Shown in pieces: positions 52,401 through 61,494 of a stretch of 64,000 bases of DNA. The DNA lies in NCBI GenBank assembly GCA_016178785.1, contig JACOSO010000026.1, positions 81,648 through 145,647 of the forward strand, read 5' to 3'. The notes under the pieces are model-generated. The model searched no databases, was not told the origin of the DNA, and saw only the letters and a list, made by a program, of their open reading frames with translations. The position numbers and the translations under genes are program-made. Position 1 is the first letter of the stretch, and the number at the start of each line of letters is the position of its first letter. This stretch comes from Bacteroidota bacterium (GTDB taxonomy: Bacteria; Bacteroidota; Bacteroidia; Cytophagales; Cyclobacteriaceae).

Positions 52401-52623
52401 TGTTACATTAGGTTATCGTTTTCCGAAAGCCATTTTGGACAGAGTGAAAGTATCAAGTGCCCGTGTTTATGTTCAGGTTCAGAACGCCTTAATTGTAACA
52501 TCATATAAAGGAATTGATCCAGAGAATTCAGCAAATGGAAACAGTACAGCATCTGCGGGTATCGATAGAAATTCTGTTGGTCAGGCGCGCACCTTCACTG
52601 TTGGCATTAACCTGGGTTTTTAA
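49498..52623 (+). CDS. SusC/RagA-family TonB-dependent receptor
   Basis: A 1041-residue protein with signal peptide ([19 protein letters not shown]), an N-terminal CarboxypepD_reg domain (about 25-105), the SusC motif [23 protein letters not shown], a plug domain with [22 protein letters not shown] and [33 protein letters not shown], then a beta-barrel closing with [12 protein letters not shown]. It imports ligands (glycans, peptides or others) through the outer membrane using TonB. SusD follows after 10 bases. No glycoside hydrolase or sulfatase is next to the pair, so the ligand is open. Confidence 0.95.
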   Translation: [1041 protein letters not shown]

Positions 52624-52633
52624 TTAATAAATA

Positions 52634-54127
52634 ATGATTAACAGTATGAAAAAAATTAGCTATATCAACTCAAAGACGGCCCTGATGGCATTCGTTTTTG
52701 GTTTAGGATTATTTTCTTGCCAGACTGATAAACTTAATCCTGTCCCTCAGACAACTTTATCCGATAAAGTAGTTTTTTCTTCTCCTGCCAGGATTACTCA
52801 AATGGTTGAAGGAATGTACTCTTCAGTAAAGAGTGGAAATTTTTTGGGCGGACGTTATCTGATTTACAATGATGTTCGAGCTGACCAATTTTTGAACAGG
52901 CTTACCAATGGTGTCACTGGATTACAAACGTGGAATTATACTTTGGTAGAGTCGAGCAATGAAGTAAATACTTTGTGGAATGCAGCATACGCTGCCATCA
53001 ATCAATGCAATGTATTCCTCAAGGGAATGACTGACAACGCTGCAAGTTTTGCTCCTCCTACTTTCCCAGCAACTTATTCTACAACGGCAGCTCAATATGT
53101 TGCCGAAGCCAAGTTCCTTAGGGCACTGTCGTACTTTTGCCTTTTGCAACTGTATGCAAAGCCTTATGTAAATTCAATTGGCGCTGATCCTGGATTGCCT
53201 TTGCGACTACAAGCAGAATCAAACTCGAGCAACAATGCCCTCGCGAGAAGCTCAGTGGCAGAAGTTTATTCGCAAATTTTATCAGATTTAGATGCAGCAG
53301 AAACTGATCTGCCAACCAACTACTCTACTGACCTCTTGAATACTACGAGAGTTCATGCAAATACAGTGATCTCATTGAAGACAAGGGTAAAATTAGCTAT
53401 GGCAGATTACGCTGGAGTTATTACAGAAGCAAATAAAATTGTTCCTGTGTCCGCTCCTTTTACAGCTAAATCTGGAGTTGCAAATCAATTGCAAGCTTCC
53501 TTCACTTCAGTTTTTGCCCCCCCACAAACTACAAAGGAAAGCGTGTTCTCCCTGCCATTTACTTCAACTGACCAACCAGGAACACAAAATCAGTTAGCCT
53601 ATTATTATCTTCCATCGGCATCTGGGGGAAATGGTGAATACACTGTGAATGGTTCAGGAATCGTCTCCAACGTCACTTCATGGCCTTTGACAGATTCAAG
53701 GAGATCACAAATAACAACCTCTGGTGGAGCCCAATATTTAGCAAAATTTCCTACACCAAGCCCTTGGACAGACAAGGCGCCAGTAATGCGCTGGTCTGAA
53801 GTTCTGCTTAATTTGGCAGAGGCCCGTGCAAGAACTAATGCTGGCGTTGATGCACAGGCAGTTGCGCTTCTCAATGCAGTTCATAAACGCTCGGACGCGA
53901 CAACAACTTTTGCTCCTTTAACTCAAGCTGAATTAATTAATAATATAATGACTGAGAGAACCATTGAGTTCCTTGGCGAAGGACTACGATCAATAGATTT
54001 AATGAGACAGAATGCGACAATACCAGCGAAGGGATCGGTTTCGGCAGTGCCTTCTGGTGATCCTAACTACGTTTGGCCTATTCCCTCTGGCGAATTAAGT
54101 ACAAATCCCTTGATGACAAGGAATTAG
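52634..54127 (+). CDS. SusD/RagB-family lipoprotein
   Basis: A 497-residue surface lipoprotein, partner of SusC. The signal ends in the lipobox LGLFSC. SusD features are TTLSDKVVFSSPARITQMVEGMYSSVKSG, LWNAAYAAINQCNVFLKGM, YVAEAKFLRALSYFCLLQLYAKPY, RSSVAEVYSQILSDLDAAETDLP and MTERTIEFLGEGLRSIDLMR near the end. It binds the ligand and lids the SusC barrel. ATG 52646 is a possible alternative start. The pair ends in a strong terminator at 54147. Confidence 0.95.
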   Translation: MINSMKKISYINSKTALMAFVFGLGLFSCQTDKLNPVPQTTLSDKVVFSSPARITQMVEGMYSSVKSGNFLGGRYLIYNDVRADQFLNRLTNGVTGLQTWNYTLVESSNEVNTLWNAAYAAINQCNVFLKGMTDNAASFAPPTFPATYSTTAAQYVAEAKFLRALSYFCLLQLYAKPYVNSIGADPGLPLRLQAESNSSNNALARSSVAEVYSQILSDLDAAETDLPTNYSTDLLNTTRVHANTVISLKTRVKLAMADYAGVITEANKIVPVSAPFTAKSGVANQLQASFTSVFAPPQTTKESVFSLPFTSTDQPGTQNQLAYYYLPSASGGNGEYTVNGSGIVSNVTSWPLTDSRRSQITTSGGAQYLAKFPTPSPWTDKAPVMRWSEVLLNLAEARARTNAGVDAQAVALLNAVHKRSDATTTFAPLTQAELINNIMTERTIEFLGEGLRSIDLMRQNATIPAKGSVSAVPSGDPNYVWPIPSGELSTNPLMTRN

Positions 54128-54146
54128 CATATTGATTGGTAACTAT

Positions 54147-54176
54147 AAAAAAAGCTGCCTACCGGCAGCTTTTTTT
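54147..54176 (+). terminator. Strong Rho-independent terminator after susD
   Basis: A perfect stem AAAAAAAGCTGCC (54147-54159) / GGCAGCTTTTTTT (54164-54176) with loop TACC, ending in a T-run. It lies 19 bases past the SusD stop. Confidence 0.9.
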
Positions 54177-54508
54177 ATGGCTTAGTTCCCAAGTTAATAA
54201 CTTTTCGAGCTTTCCATTAGATAGCTCTTAACGTATTCTTCAGTACCTTTTTCCAATGTGTGAAATCTATGCGGTTAAGTTTTTACATGCTGATTTTTCT
54301 TGCATCCGAAAAAAATTTTTCTTAGTAATGACCATTTGTCTGGTCACGCCAACCGAGCAAATTATTCCGTTCCCTCGGGGCAATCTTACTAAAAGCAAAA
54401 CTTTAACACATGTAAATATCAGAACAGAGCAATGGGAAAGACCCGCATTTTTTTAAGTTTATTTTTAGCAAACAGTGTTATTTCCGCATAACACGACCTG
54501 TCAGCTGG
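54177..54508. other. Gene-free stretch upstream of the RHS-like run
   Basis: About 330 bases between the terminator and the next promoter. A 66-codon frame (54256-54456) has no family features, no signal and no credible start context; it is not accepted as a gene. No repeat was seen here. Confidence 0.5.
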
Positions 54509-54538
54509 TTGTACACTGCTGCATGTGCCTTACCTTTG
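54509..54538 (+). promoter_or_regulatory. Promoter TTG-N19-TACCTTTG of the RHS-like run
   Basis: TTG at 54509-54511 and TACCTTTG at 54531-54538 are 19 bases apart, an excellent match to the Bacteroidota promoter. The ATG at 54566 follows after 27 bases. The 14 bases from TACCTTTG on are identical to those before lepA. Confidence 0.6.
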
Positions 54539-54565
54539 CGGCCTTAAATTTTTGACGATCAAAAG

Positions 54566-57500
54566 ATGAGTATCCTTACCCAAAATAAGCTGTTAAGAAT
54601 AACTGCCCTTTTCATAATTACCATCTCAGGTGCGAAAGCACAGGATAATGGCCAGTTCCAAGTGAATCTAAAGAACTTGATACCCCCATCTCCGACTGTC
54701 GCGGCATTAGGAAATTACGGGAATACGCCAGTGAGTTTTTATACCGGTGCATCCAATGTATCCATCCCTCTATACGAAGTCAAGACAAATGATTTCAGCT
54801 TGCCAATTTCTCTGTCTTACCAATCTGGTGGCGTCAGAGTAGAAGAACAAGCTTCTTGGGTGGGGCTTTCATGGTCGCTGAACGCGGGTGGAATAATAAC
54901 ACGTAATGTCAGAGGGTTTGTAGATGAATCGAACGGATATATAAATCCTGTTCATAAGGTGAGTGACTTATTGGCTATGTCTGTTATGGATCGTGAAGAG
55001 ATACTCCGCCAGGGACGCCAGGATCTGGACTTTGAACCCGATATGTTCTTTTTCAATTTTGGGTCGCATAGTGGCAAATTTTATTATGACCAAGAGGCAG
55101 GAAAGTTTATAGTCATACCTCAAAAGGCAATATCCATAGACAAGGATTATTTCTTATCGACTGGTAAATGGAAAATCGTAACAGAAGATGGGGCCGAATT
55201 CCATTTTGATAATAAGGAAATCAACACCACATTTTCAGACTGCGATGGCAATGCCAGTACACCGCAGACAGTCACCACGGGATGGTTTCTTACCAAGATT
55301 ATTACACCTGTAACAAAAGAGGAGATCAATTTTAATTACGATCCAGCCTCATACCAGACCAAGACAATTCATAATGTCACAAAGAATGTCGGTACGGGAG
55401 GTGCGCTTGCTTCTTGCGTGAAGCCAAAAACAACATGTAATTCAGTGAATAATTATAGCGGATATCGTCTTAAATCCATTACCTATCCAAACGGTTCAGT
55501 GAGTTTCATTGCAAATACAGATCGTAAGGATTTATTAGGTGATAAGAGGCTTGACAATATCAAAGTGTATAGTTTTAATAACACGAATCCTTTCAAGCAA
55601 TTTAAATTAGACTATGAGTACTTCAATGGATATCAGGTCAGTGACCCAGTCACTGTTGATCAATCTTACCTCATTCGTCTTAAATTAAAATCAGTCACGG
55701 AGATCAGTGCAGGGGGTAATAGTTTACCACCCTACTCATTTAATTATAATGAATCAAACAATCTACCCAGCCGCCTCTCTTACGATCAGGATGCCTGGGG
55801 GTTTTATAACGGCCCAAAGAACAATCAAGATCTTGTGCCGCCTTACCGGCAGGTCTCGACAATGAGCGGATTTATATATTGGCCAGGAGCTGATCGAACG
55901 GTAGATGATCAATACACTGGTATAGCTACGTTGACCAAAATTGTTTATCCAACAGGGGGATCGACAACATTTGAATGTGAAAATCATACCGTATCAGGAT
56001 ACGTTCCATATTCTACCAATGATTTTCTTACAAACAAAGGCCAGTACCTGGATGTTACCAATGTGTGTAACCAGCCTTTAGACTATGTATACTGTAAGCA
56101 GGTTACTTTCAATGACCATTTGTATGATGGTGTCTTTATCACTATTGAAGTTGATGGTATTTTAAATTGTGATCATTGTCCGAACGCTTCGACCTGCGCA
56201 ATAATGAGCATCGAGGGCCAAAATTATTCTTTGCCTATAACTTGTAATGTTACCAACTTTTATATTCCTAACGGCACGTATACGCTCAAAGCCGATTTTC
56301 ACAATAACCCCAGCCTCGCCAACTTTCAGGACTTCGCAATTCATGTTAGCTGGTCAGAATATGCGCTAAATTCAGTCACTAATTTTAAAGTGGGAGGCCT
56401 TCGGGTCAAGAAAATAACCGATGATGACGGGAAGGGGAATACCAAAGTGAGGCTTTTTGATTATTCAAGTGGAATTAATGGCGCATCCTCCGGATCATTA
56501 GTTACTGGCTCACCAGTGTATGAATATAGTCAGCCTTGCAAGTATGGCAACGGAGGTATTCCCACCGACTTCATCGAAGGTGTCTATACCTCACGTACAT
56601 CTTTTAGCAATTTCCCATTAGCCACCACTCAGGGAAGTCATGTGGGTTACGCAAATGTCACAGTAACTTATGACAATCAAGGTGTACTTGGTAAATCCAA
56701 ATATTATTATTCGACAGCAGAAGTTTTTCCAGACATGGATTTGCGCATTCCTTTTGATGATAATATGTATACCCATATTACGGTGACTCAGGACAACGGT
56801 TATCCGTTTCCACCACAAGCAAGTTTTGATCATCGTAGAGGACAGTTACAGAAAGAGGAAGAGTATCGTTGGCAAAACAATATTTATCAATTGGTGAAAA
56901 GCGTTGAAAATACCTATCTGCCGTTAGACAATTTATCGGAAGAAACCCTTCAAACAAACTCTGTAGATCTTACACAAATAACATTGGGGATCAAGAATTC
57001 GCCTTGGGGAATATTTGGCCATGGGGAAATTACTTTCTCTTATTGGGCACTTTATAAAATCGTCAGTGAGTGGGTGCGCCCGTCACAAACAACAACCAGG
57101 ATGTATAACAATGGCGACCCTAATTCCTATTCTGAAGTTGTTGGCTCCAACACGTATGGTAGCACCCAACACTTGCAAGTGACAAAGAAACAAACAGTAC
57201 AAAGTGATGGCTCAACATTTACTACTTATTCCAAGTACCCATTGGATTACGGTTCTGTGCCTTCAGGTACTACAGATCCTTCAACTCTGGGAATCAAGAA
57301 ACTTCAGGATAGCCATATCCTCAGGCCGGCATTAGAAACTTTTATCACACGCAAAGCTGCATCAGATAATGTTGAAAAACTTATTGGAGGGAACATGACT
57401 ACATATAAAAGCACGTCCCTGGTACCCGATGCATTGCATCAATTGAGTCTACCCGCAAGCCTTGCAATAAGTTCATTTACCAATTCATCAATTAACTCGC

Positions 57501-58186
57501 AAACGGGAACGCTACAGAAAGATCCTAACTATGAATTGAGACTGCTGTATGACCAATATGGTAATCAGGCCAACTTGCTGCAGCAGAGCAAAGTGAATGA
57601 TGTAAAGCATTCTTACCTGTGGGACTACAACAATACATTTGTAGTAGGAGAAGTCACTAATGCCACGCAAGGGGATATCGCTTACGCAGGATTTGAGTCG
57701 GATGGATTGGGAAACTGGACAATCAGTTCCTCGTTGAGAGAGCCTGGCTCCGTTTCAACCCCTTCATTCACCGGTGCATATCATTATAATATAGCCAACG
57801 GTGCTCTTTCCAAATCTGGATTGACGAGTACCCAAACTTATCGACTTTCTTTCTGGTCAAGAAGTGGAGGTATCTCTGTGGCAGGTGTAACGTTAACATC
57901 AGGACCAAGCCGAAACGGATGGAGTTATTACGAGGCCATCTTCACAGGCAAAACGTCAATTTCACTTAATGGAACAGGATATATTGATGAGCTCAGACTT
58001 TGCCCATCAGCTTCACAAATGACTACCTACTCTTATGATCCAGCCCGTGGGGTTACTTCAGCTACTGATAATAACAATCTGACAATCTATTACAGCTATG
58101 ATGATTTCGGACGGCTCAGTATGGTCAAGGACCACAACGGAAAGATACTGAAATCATACGCCTATCATTATAAAGGTCAAAACTAA
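54566..58186 (+). CDS. RHS-like large secreted protein (complete)
   Basis: A 1206-residue protein with signal peptide (IIISGAKAQ region, cleaved near residue 25). Residues about 45-115 (VSFYTGASNVSIPLYEVKTNDFSLPISLSYQSGGVRV, WVGLSWSLNAGGIITRNVRGFVDE) match the opening of the protein at 1-3822. Later come ITYPNGSVSFIANTDR, IVYPTGGSTTFECENH, and near residues 1040-1145 a carbohydrate-binding-like beta region (YRLSFWSRSGG, GYIDELRLCPS). The end is a YD unit (YYSYDDFGRLSMVKDHNGKILKSYAYHYKGQN), where the protein simply stops: no toxin tip follows. It starts a run of three large genes, with 12 bases before the next. It is probably surface-exposed; its role is unknown. Confidence 0.85.
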   Translation: MSILTQNKLLRITALFIITISGAKAQDNGQFQVNLKNLIPPSPTVAALGNYGNTPVSFYTGASNVSIPLYEVKTNDFSLPISLSYQSGGVRVEEQASWVGLSWSLNAGGIITRNVRGFVDESNGYINPVHKVSDLLAMSVMDREEILRQGRQDLDFEPDMFFFNFGSHSGKFYYDQEAGKFIVIPQKAISIDKDYFLSTGKWKIVTEDGAEFHFDNKEINTTFSDCDGNASTPQTVTTGWFLTKIITPVTKEEINFNYDPASYQTKTIHNVTKNVGTGGALASCVKPKTTCNSVNNYSGYRLKSITYPNGSVSFIANTDRKDLLGDKRLDNIKVYSFNNTNPFKQFKLDYEYFNGYQVSDPVTVDQSYLIRLKLKSVTEISAGGNSLPPYSFNYNESNNLPSRLSYDQDAWGFYNGPKNNQDLVPPYRQVSTMSGFIYWPGADRTVDDQYTGIATLTKIVYPTGGSTTFECENHTVSGYVPYSTNDFLTNKGQYLDVTNVCNQPLDYVYCKQVTFNDHLYDGVFITIEVDGILNCDHCPNASTCAIMSIEGQNYSLPITCNVTNFYIPNGTYTLKADFHNNPSLANFQDFAIHVSWSEYALNSVTNFKVGGLRVKKITDDDGKGNTKVRLFDYSSGINGASSGSLVTGSPVYEYSQPCKYGNGGIPTDFIEGVYTSRTSFSNFPLATTQGSHVGYANVTVTYDNQGVLGKSKYYYSTAEVFPDMDLRIPFDDNMYTHITVTQDNGYPFPPQASFDHRRGQLQKEEEYRWQNNIYQLVKSVENTYLPLDNLSEETLQTNSVDLTQITLGIKNSPWGIFGHGEITFSYWALYKIVSEWVRPSQTTTRMYNNGDPNSYSEVVGSNTYGSTQHLQVTKKQTVQSDGSTFTTYSKYPLDYGSVPSGTTDPSTLGIKKLQDSHILRPALETFITRKAASDNVEKLIGGNMTTYKSTSLVPDALHQLSLPASLAISSFTNSSINSQTGTLQKDPNYELRLLYDQYGNQANLLQQSKVNDVKHSYLWDYNNTFVVGEVTNATQGDIAYAGFESDGLGNWTISSSLREPGSVSTPSFTGAYHYNIANGALSKSGLTSTQTYRLSFWSRSGGISVAGVTLTSGPSRNGWSYYEAIFTGKTSISLNGTGYIDELRLCPSASQMTTYSYDPARGVTSATDNNNLTIYYSYDDFGRLSMVKDHNGKILKSYAYHYKGQN

Positions 58187-58198
58187 ACACATCACCGA

Positions 58199-61100
58199 AT
58201 GACATCGATTCAACGATACACGCTGCTATTTGCGTTGTCTTATTTTTTCTGGACACCCACAGTGAATGCTGCCTGTGTTCCTGCGCCAAACGTTACTCAA
58301 AGCAGTTTGAATTGTAACGCCAATGTTACTCTCCAAGCTTTCAGCAGCGATGGTAGTGATGGCAATTATTTATATTATCTCTATAACTCAAGCCAAGTCA
58401 GGATCGATCAAAATGCTACGGGGCAGTTTTCAATCATCGTAAACTCACCTACGGTTTACTATATCAGCATCTACGATCAGGATAATTCATGCGAGAGTAC
58501 TAAAAAGATTATAACAGCTGTGCCAGGTGCACCGCCATCACTCAGCGCTTACGGCTATGCTTGTACCCCTTCCACTGCTTCTGTCTTTATGAGCGGAACG
58601 TCAGGCGCCACCTTTAGCCTCTTACTGTATGACGGATATGGATACAATTTGATAGCAAGCAACACTACCGGCACATTTTCAATTAACAATTTCTCTGCAT
58701 CCTATCAATACTATGCTAAAGTTGAAATTGGATCGTGTTCAGCTCAGAGCCTGATATCAATTCCAATAGATGTTACTGTGCCGAATGTAAGCGGACCCAC
58801 GAGCGCGTGCAATGGTCAGACCATTACCCTTCAGGCGAGTGGTGCCAATAATGGAGCTTACCGATGGTACGATGATGCAACTCTGACACATCAAATATCA
58901 CTCAACTCATCCATCAGCCAGACAGTGTACCAGACCACTACTTACTATGTGGTCAATTATGGTGAATTCTGCCAGAGCAACGCTACGCCCTTTACCGTGA
59001 ACGTTTACAACAGTAATACTCCACTGATCAGCTCTGCAACGGGTTTCGGCCAGGTTACTTTGTCGGTAAGTTCCTCTCCAGCGAATACCACATTCAAATG
59101 GTATGATGCCCTTTCTGGTGGAAACGTGATTTACACCACATCGAGCCAAACCCTTACCTCTACGTCTACTTATTATGTTTCATCAGTTTTGAATCAGGGT
59201 GGTATCTCCTGCGAAAGCGGCCGTACTTCTGTCACAGGGACAATCATAGCTGATCCGATAATTTCACAGAACGGTACGCTGACTGCACAAACCCAAGTAA
59301 CACTCAGTACCTCTCCTTACAATAGTTATCAATGGGTTAAAAATGGGGTGAATATCAGCGGTGCTACGGGGAGTACCTTGGTGGTGACGACTGCGGGTCA
59401 TTATAAAGTATTGGTGAGCTCAGCCGGAGTTCAGGGCCAAGGCATGTCAGCTGAAAGTGTTGTAAAGTACCATGTAGCTGCCCCAACAATTACTCAAAGT
59501 AATACAGATTGTAATAATGCCATAGACCTGCAAGCTTACAGCAGCGATGGAAGTGATGGAAACTATAATTATTATTTATACAATTCCGCACTTACTAAAA
59601 TTGATGAAAAGGTTAGCGGTGCCTTTGCTGTAACTGTCAATGCCCCCACAGTGTATTATGTCAGTATTTATGATAATGACAATGCATTCGAAAGTGCTAA
59701 AACCAGTATTACTATTTCACCGGGTGTGCCACCGTCTCTTTCTGCCTACGGATACTCTTGTTCGCCTGGCACCGCAGTGGTTTTCATGACAGGCGATACT
59801 AACACTACATTTAATTTGCTTCGCTATGATGGCGCTGGTTACTCAACCGTTGGTAGCAATGCTTCCGGAAATTTCAGTTTCAATACTATCTCAGATTCTT
59901 ACCAATACTATGGCGAAGCTGTTGTAGGTACTTGCTCCACGCGCAAACTAGTTACAATAACACCTGATTATGTTTCCATACCTCAAGTGAGCGGGCTTTT
60001 GCAGCTTTGCAGCGGAAGTAATACTACTCTGCATGCTACCGCCAGCAATAACAGTTTTGCATGGTATGATGATGCCGCCCTCACTCATTCGGTAGGAAAT
60101 ACCTCCAGTTTTATACCAAATAATACCACGTCAAATACTTATTATGTAGTTAATTATGGAGAGTTCTGTAAAAGTAGCCCTGCTGTTGTTACAGTAAGTG
60201 TTTATCTTCCAATTGTCCCTCAGATCAACTCTGCTTCTGGATTTGGTCAAGTAACACTTTCTGTTGTCTCTCCTCCAGCTAATACCTCTTACAATTGGTA
60301 TTCGAATTCTTCAACTGAGACCGCCTTTCAACATGGAAGCAACATCACATTTGCAAGCAATACTACAGTTTACGTCTCCTCAGTGCTCACCAACGGTTCT
60401 TTGTCTTGCGAGAGTAACAGAGTTATGGTTAACGGTATAGTGTTAATGCCACCTTTGATTAGCAAACAAGGATCGCTGAATATGGGTAATACTGTCACAC
60501 TGAGTGTTGCTCCCAGTTATAGTTCTTATCAGTGGTATAAAAATGGGATCTCTATTCAAGGGAGTATTGGAAATAGCCTCATCGTGTCTGACGAAGGGAA
60601 GTATAACATATCGGTGACGCTGAATAGTGTGCAAGGACAGGGAGTTTCGACCGCTATTGCAGTTGATTTTAATACGTTGTCCGATGAAAATTATGTTATT
60701 GTCAATACAGTCACTGCAGATAACGTCTATACATCCAATGACCTGCATGCCCTGACATCTAATGGCTTAAGTCAAACCGTGCAGTACTTTGATGGACTTG
60801 GCCGCCCTATGCAATCGGTGGGAACTCAATCATCACCTTCCAAACTCGATGTGGTCACGCCTGTCGTTTACGATATTGCTGGTCGCGAAGTAAAAAAGTA
60901 TCTGCCAATTTCCATTGAGAACAACGGTCTTTATAAGCCAAATGAACAGATCATAGATCCCGCAACTGGCAATTACATAGGAGCGGCCCAGCCATTTTAT
61001 TTATCAGGCAGTAATAAAGTAGCGAATGACACTCGACCGTTTTCCGAAACCATTTTCGAACCCTCACCGCTTAACCGACCTTCGCAACAATTTGGCCCTG

Positions 61101-61471
61101 GCCAAAACTGGAAAGACAATAACAAATCCGTAGATCACCAGTATCTGATTAACCAAACCAATGAAGTTATCTTTTTCACATATGATCCATCCACCGGGTT
61201 GGTATCAACAGGATATAATGCTCAGCCAGCCTATTATAGTGCCGGGCAGCTCCACGCCAATGTAACCACCGATGAACATGGCAATGATGTGATCGAGTAC
61301 ATTGACAAGCTCGGCCGCACCGTCTGCAAAAACGTGCAGTACGGAAGTGATGCCAACGGAAAACTTTATGCCAGCACGTACTACATCTATGATGACTTGG
61401 GCAACCTCGCAGTGGTGCTTCCACCCGAAGTGATCAAAAGCGCTTTGACTACACTCACTTCACAAAATTGA
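58199..61471 (+). CDS. Secreted Ig-like/DUF6443 half of an RHS-like protein
   Basis: A 1090-residue protein with a signal peptide (LLFALSYFFWTPTVNAA). Residues about 29-425 and 428-825 are two diverged copies of one ~400-residue unit (QAFSSDGSDGNYLYYLYNSS against QAYSSDGSDGNYNYYLYNSA; TYYVVNYGEFC in both), each containing Ig-like beta domains (SYQWVKNG/SYQWYKNG). Residues about 835-985 are a DUF6443-type region (QYFDGLGRPMQSVGTQSS, PVVYDIAGREVKKYLPI). The C-terminus YYIYDDLGNLAVVLPPEVIKS is where RHS-like proteins normally continue, but a TGA ends it. The following gene carries the matching next part. Confidence 0.82.
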   Translation: MTSIQRYTLLFALSYFFWTPTVNAACVPAPNVTQSSLNCNANVTLQAFSSDGSDGNYLYYLYNSSQVRIDQNATGQFSIIVNSPTVYYISIYDQDNSCESTKKIITAVPGAPPSLSAYGYACTPSTASVFMSGTSGATFSLLLYDGYGYNLIASNTTGTFSINNFSASYQYYAKVEIGSCSAQSLISIPIDVTVPNVSGPTSACNGQTITLQASGANNGAYRWYDDATLTHQISLNSSISQTVYQTTTYYVVNYGEFCQSNATPFTVNVYNSNTPLISSATGFGQVTLSVSSSPANTTFKWYDALSGGNVIYTTSSQTLTSTSTYYVSSVLNQGGISCESGRTSVTGTIIADPIISQNGTLTAQTQVTLSTSPYNSYQWVKNGVNISGATGSTLVVTTAGHYKVLVSSAGVQGQGMSAESVVKYHVAAPTITQSNTDCNNAIDLQAYSSDGSDGNYNYYLYNSALTKIDEKVSGAFAVTVNAPTVYYVSIYDNDNAFESAKTSITISPGVPPSLSAYGYSCSPGTAVVFMTGDTNTTFNLLRYDGAGYSTVGSNASGNFSFNTISDSYQYYGEAVVGTCSTRKLVTITPDYVSIPQVSGLLQLCSGSNTTLHATASNNSFAWYDDAALTHSVGNTSSFIPNNTTSNTYYVVNYGEFCKSSPAVVTVSVYLPIVPQINSASGFGQVTLSVVSPPANTSYNWYSNSSTETAFQHGSNITFASNTTVYVSSVLTNGSLSCESNRVMVNGIVLMPPLISKQGSLNMGNTVTLSVAPSYSSYQWYKNGISIQGSIGNSLIVSDEGKYNISVTLNSVQGQGVSTAIAVDFNTLSDENYVIVNTVTADNVYTSNDLHALTSNGLSQTVQYFDGLGRPMQSVGTQSSPSKLDVVTPVVYDIAGREVKKYLPISIENNGLYKPNEQIIDPATGNYIGAAQPFYLSGSNKVANDTRPFSETIFEPSPLNRPSQQFGPGQNWKDNNKSVDHQYLINQTNEVIFFTYDPSTGLVSTGYNAQPAYYSAGQLHANVTTDEHGNDVIEYIDKLGRTVCKNVQYGSDANGKLYASTYYIYDDLGNLAVVLPPEVIKSALTTLTSQN

Positions 61472-61494
61472 TTTCGACCAAATTTTCTAAAAGG

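Noticed and set aside
54256..54456. 66-codon frame before the RHS-like run
   Set aside because: No signal, no family features, and it lies between a terminator and a promoter.
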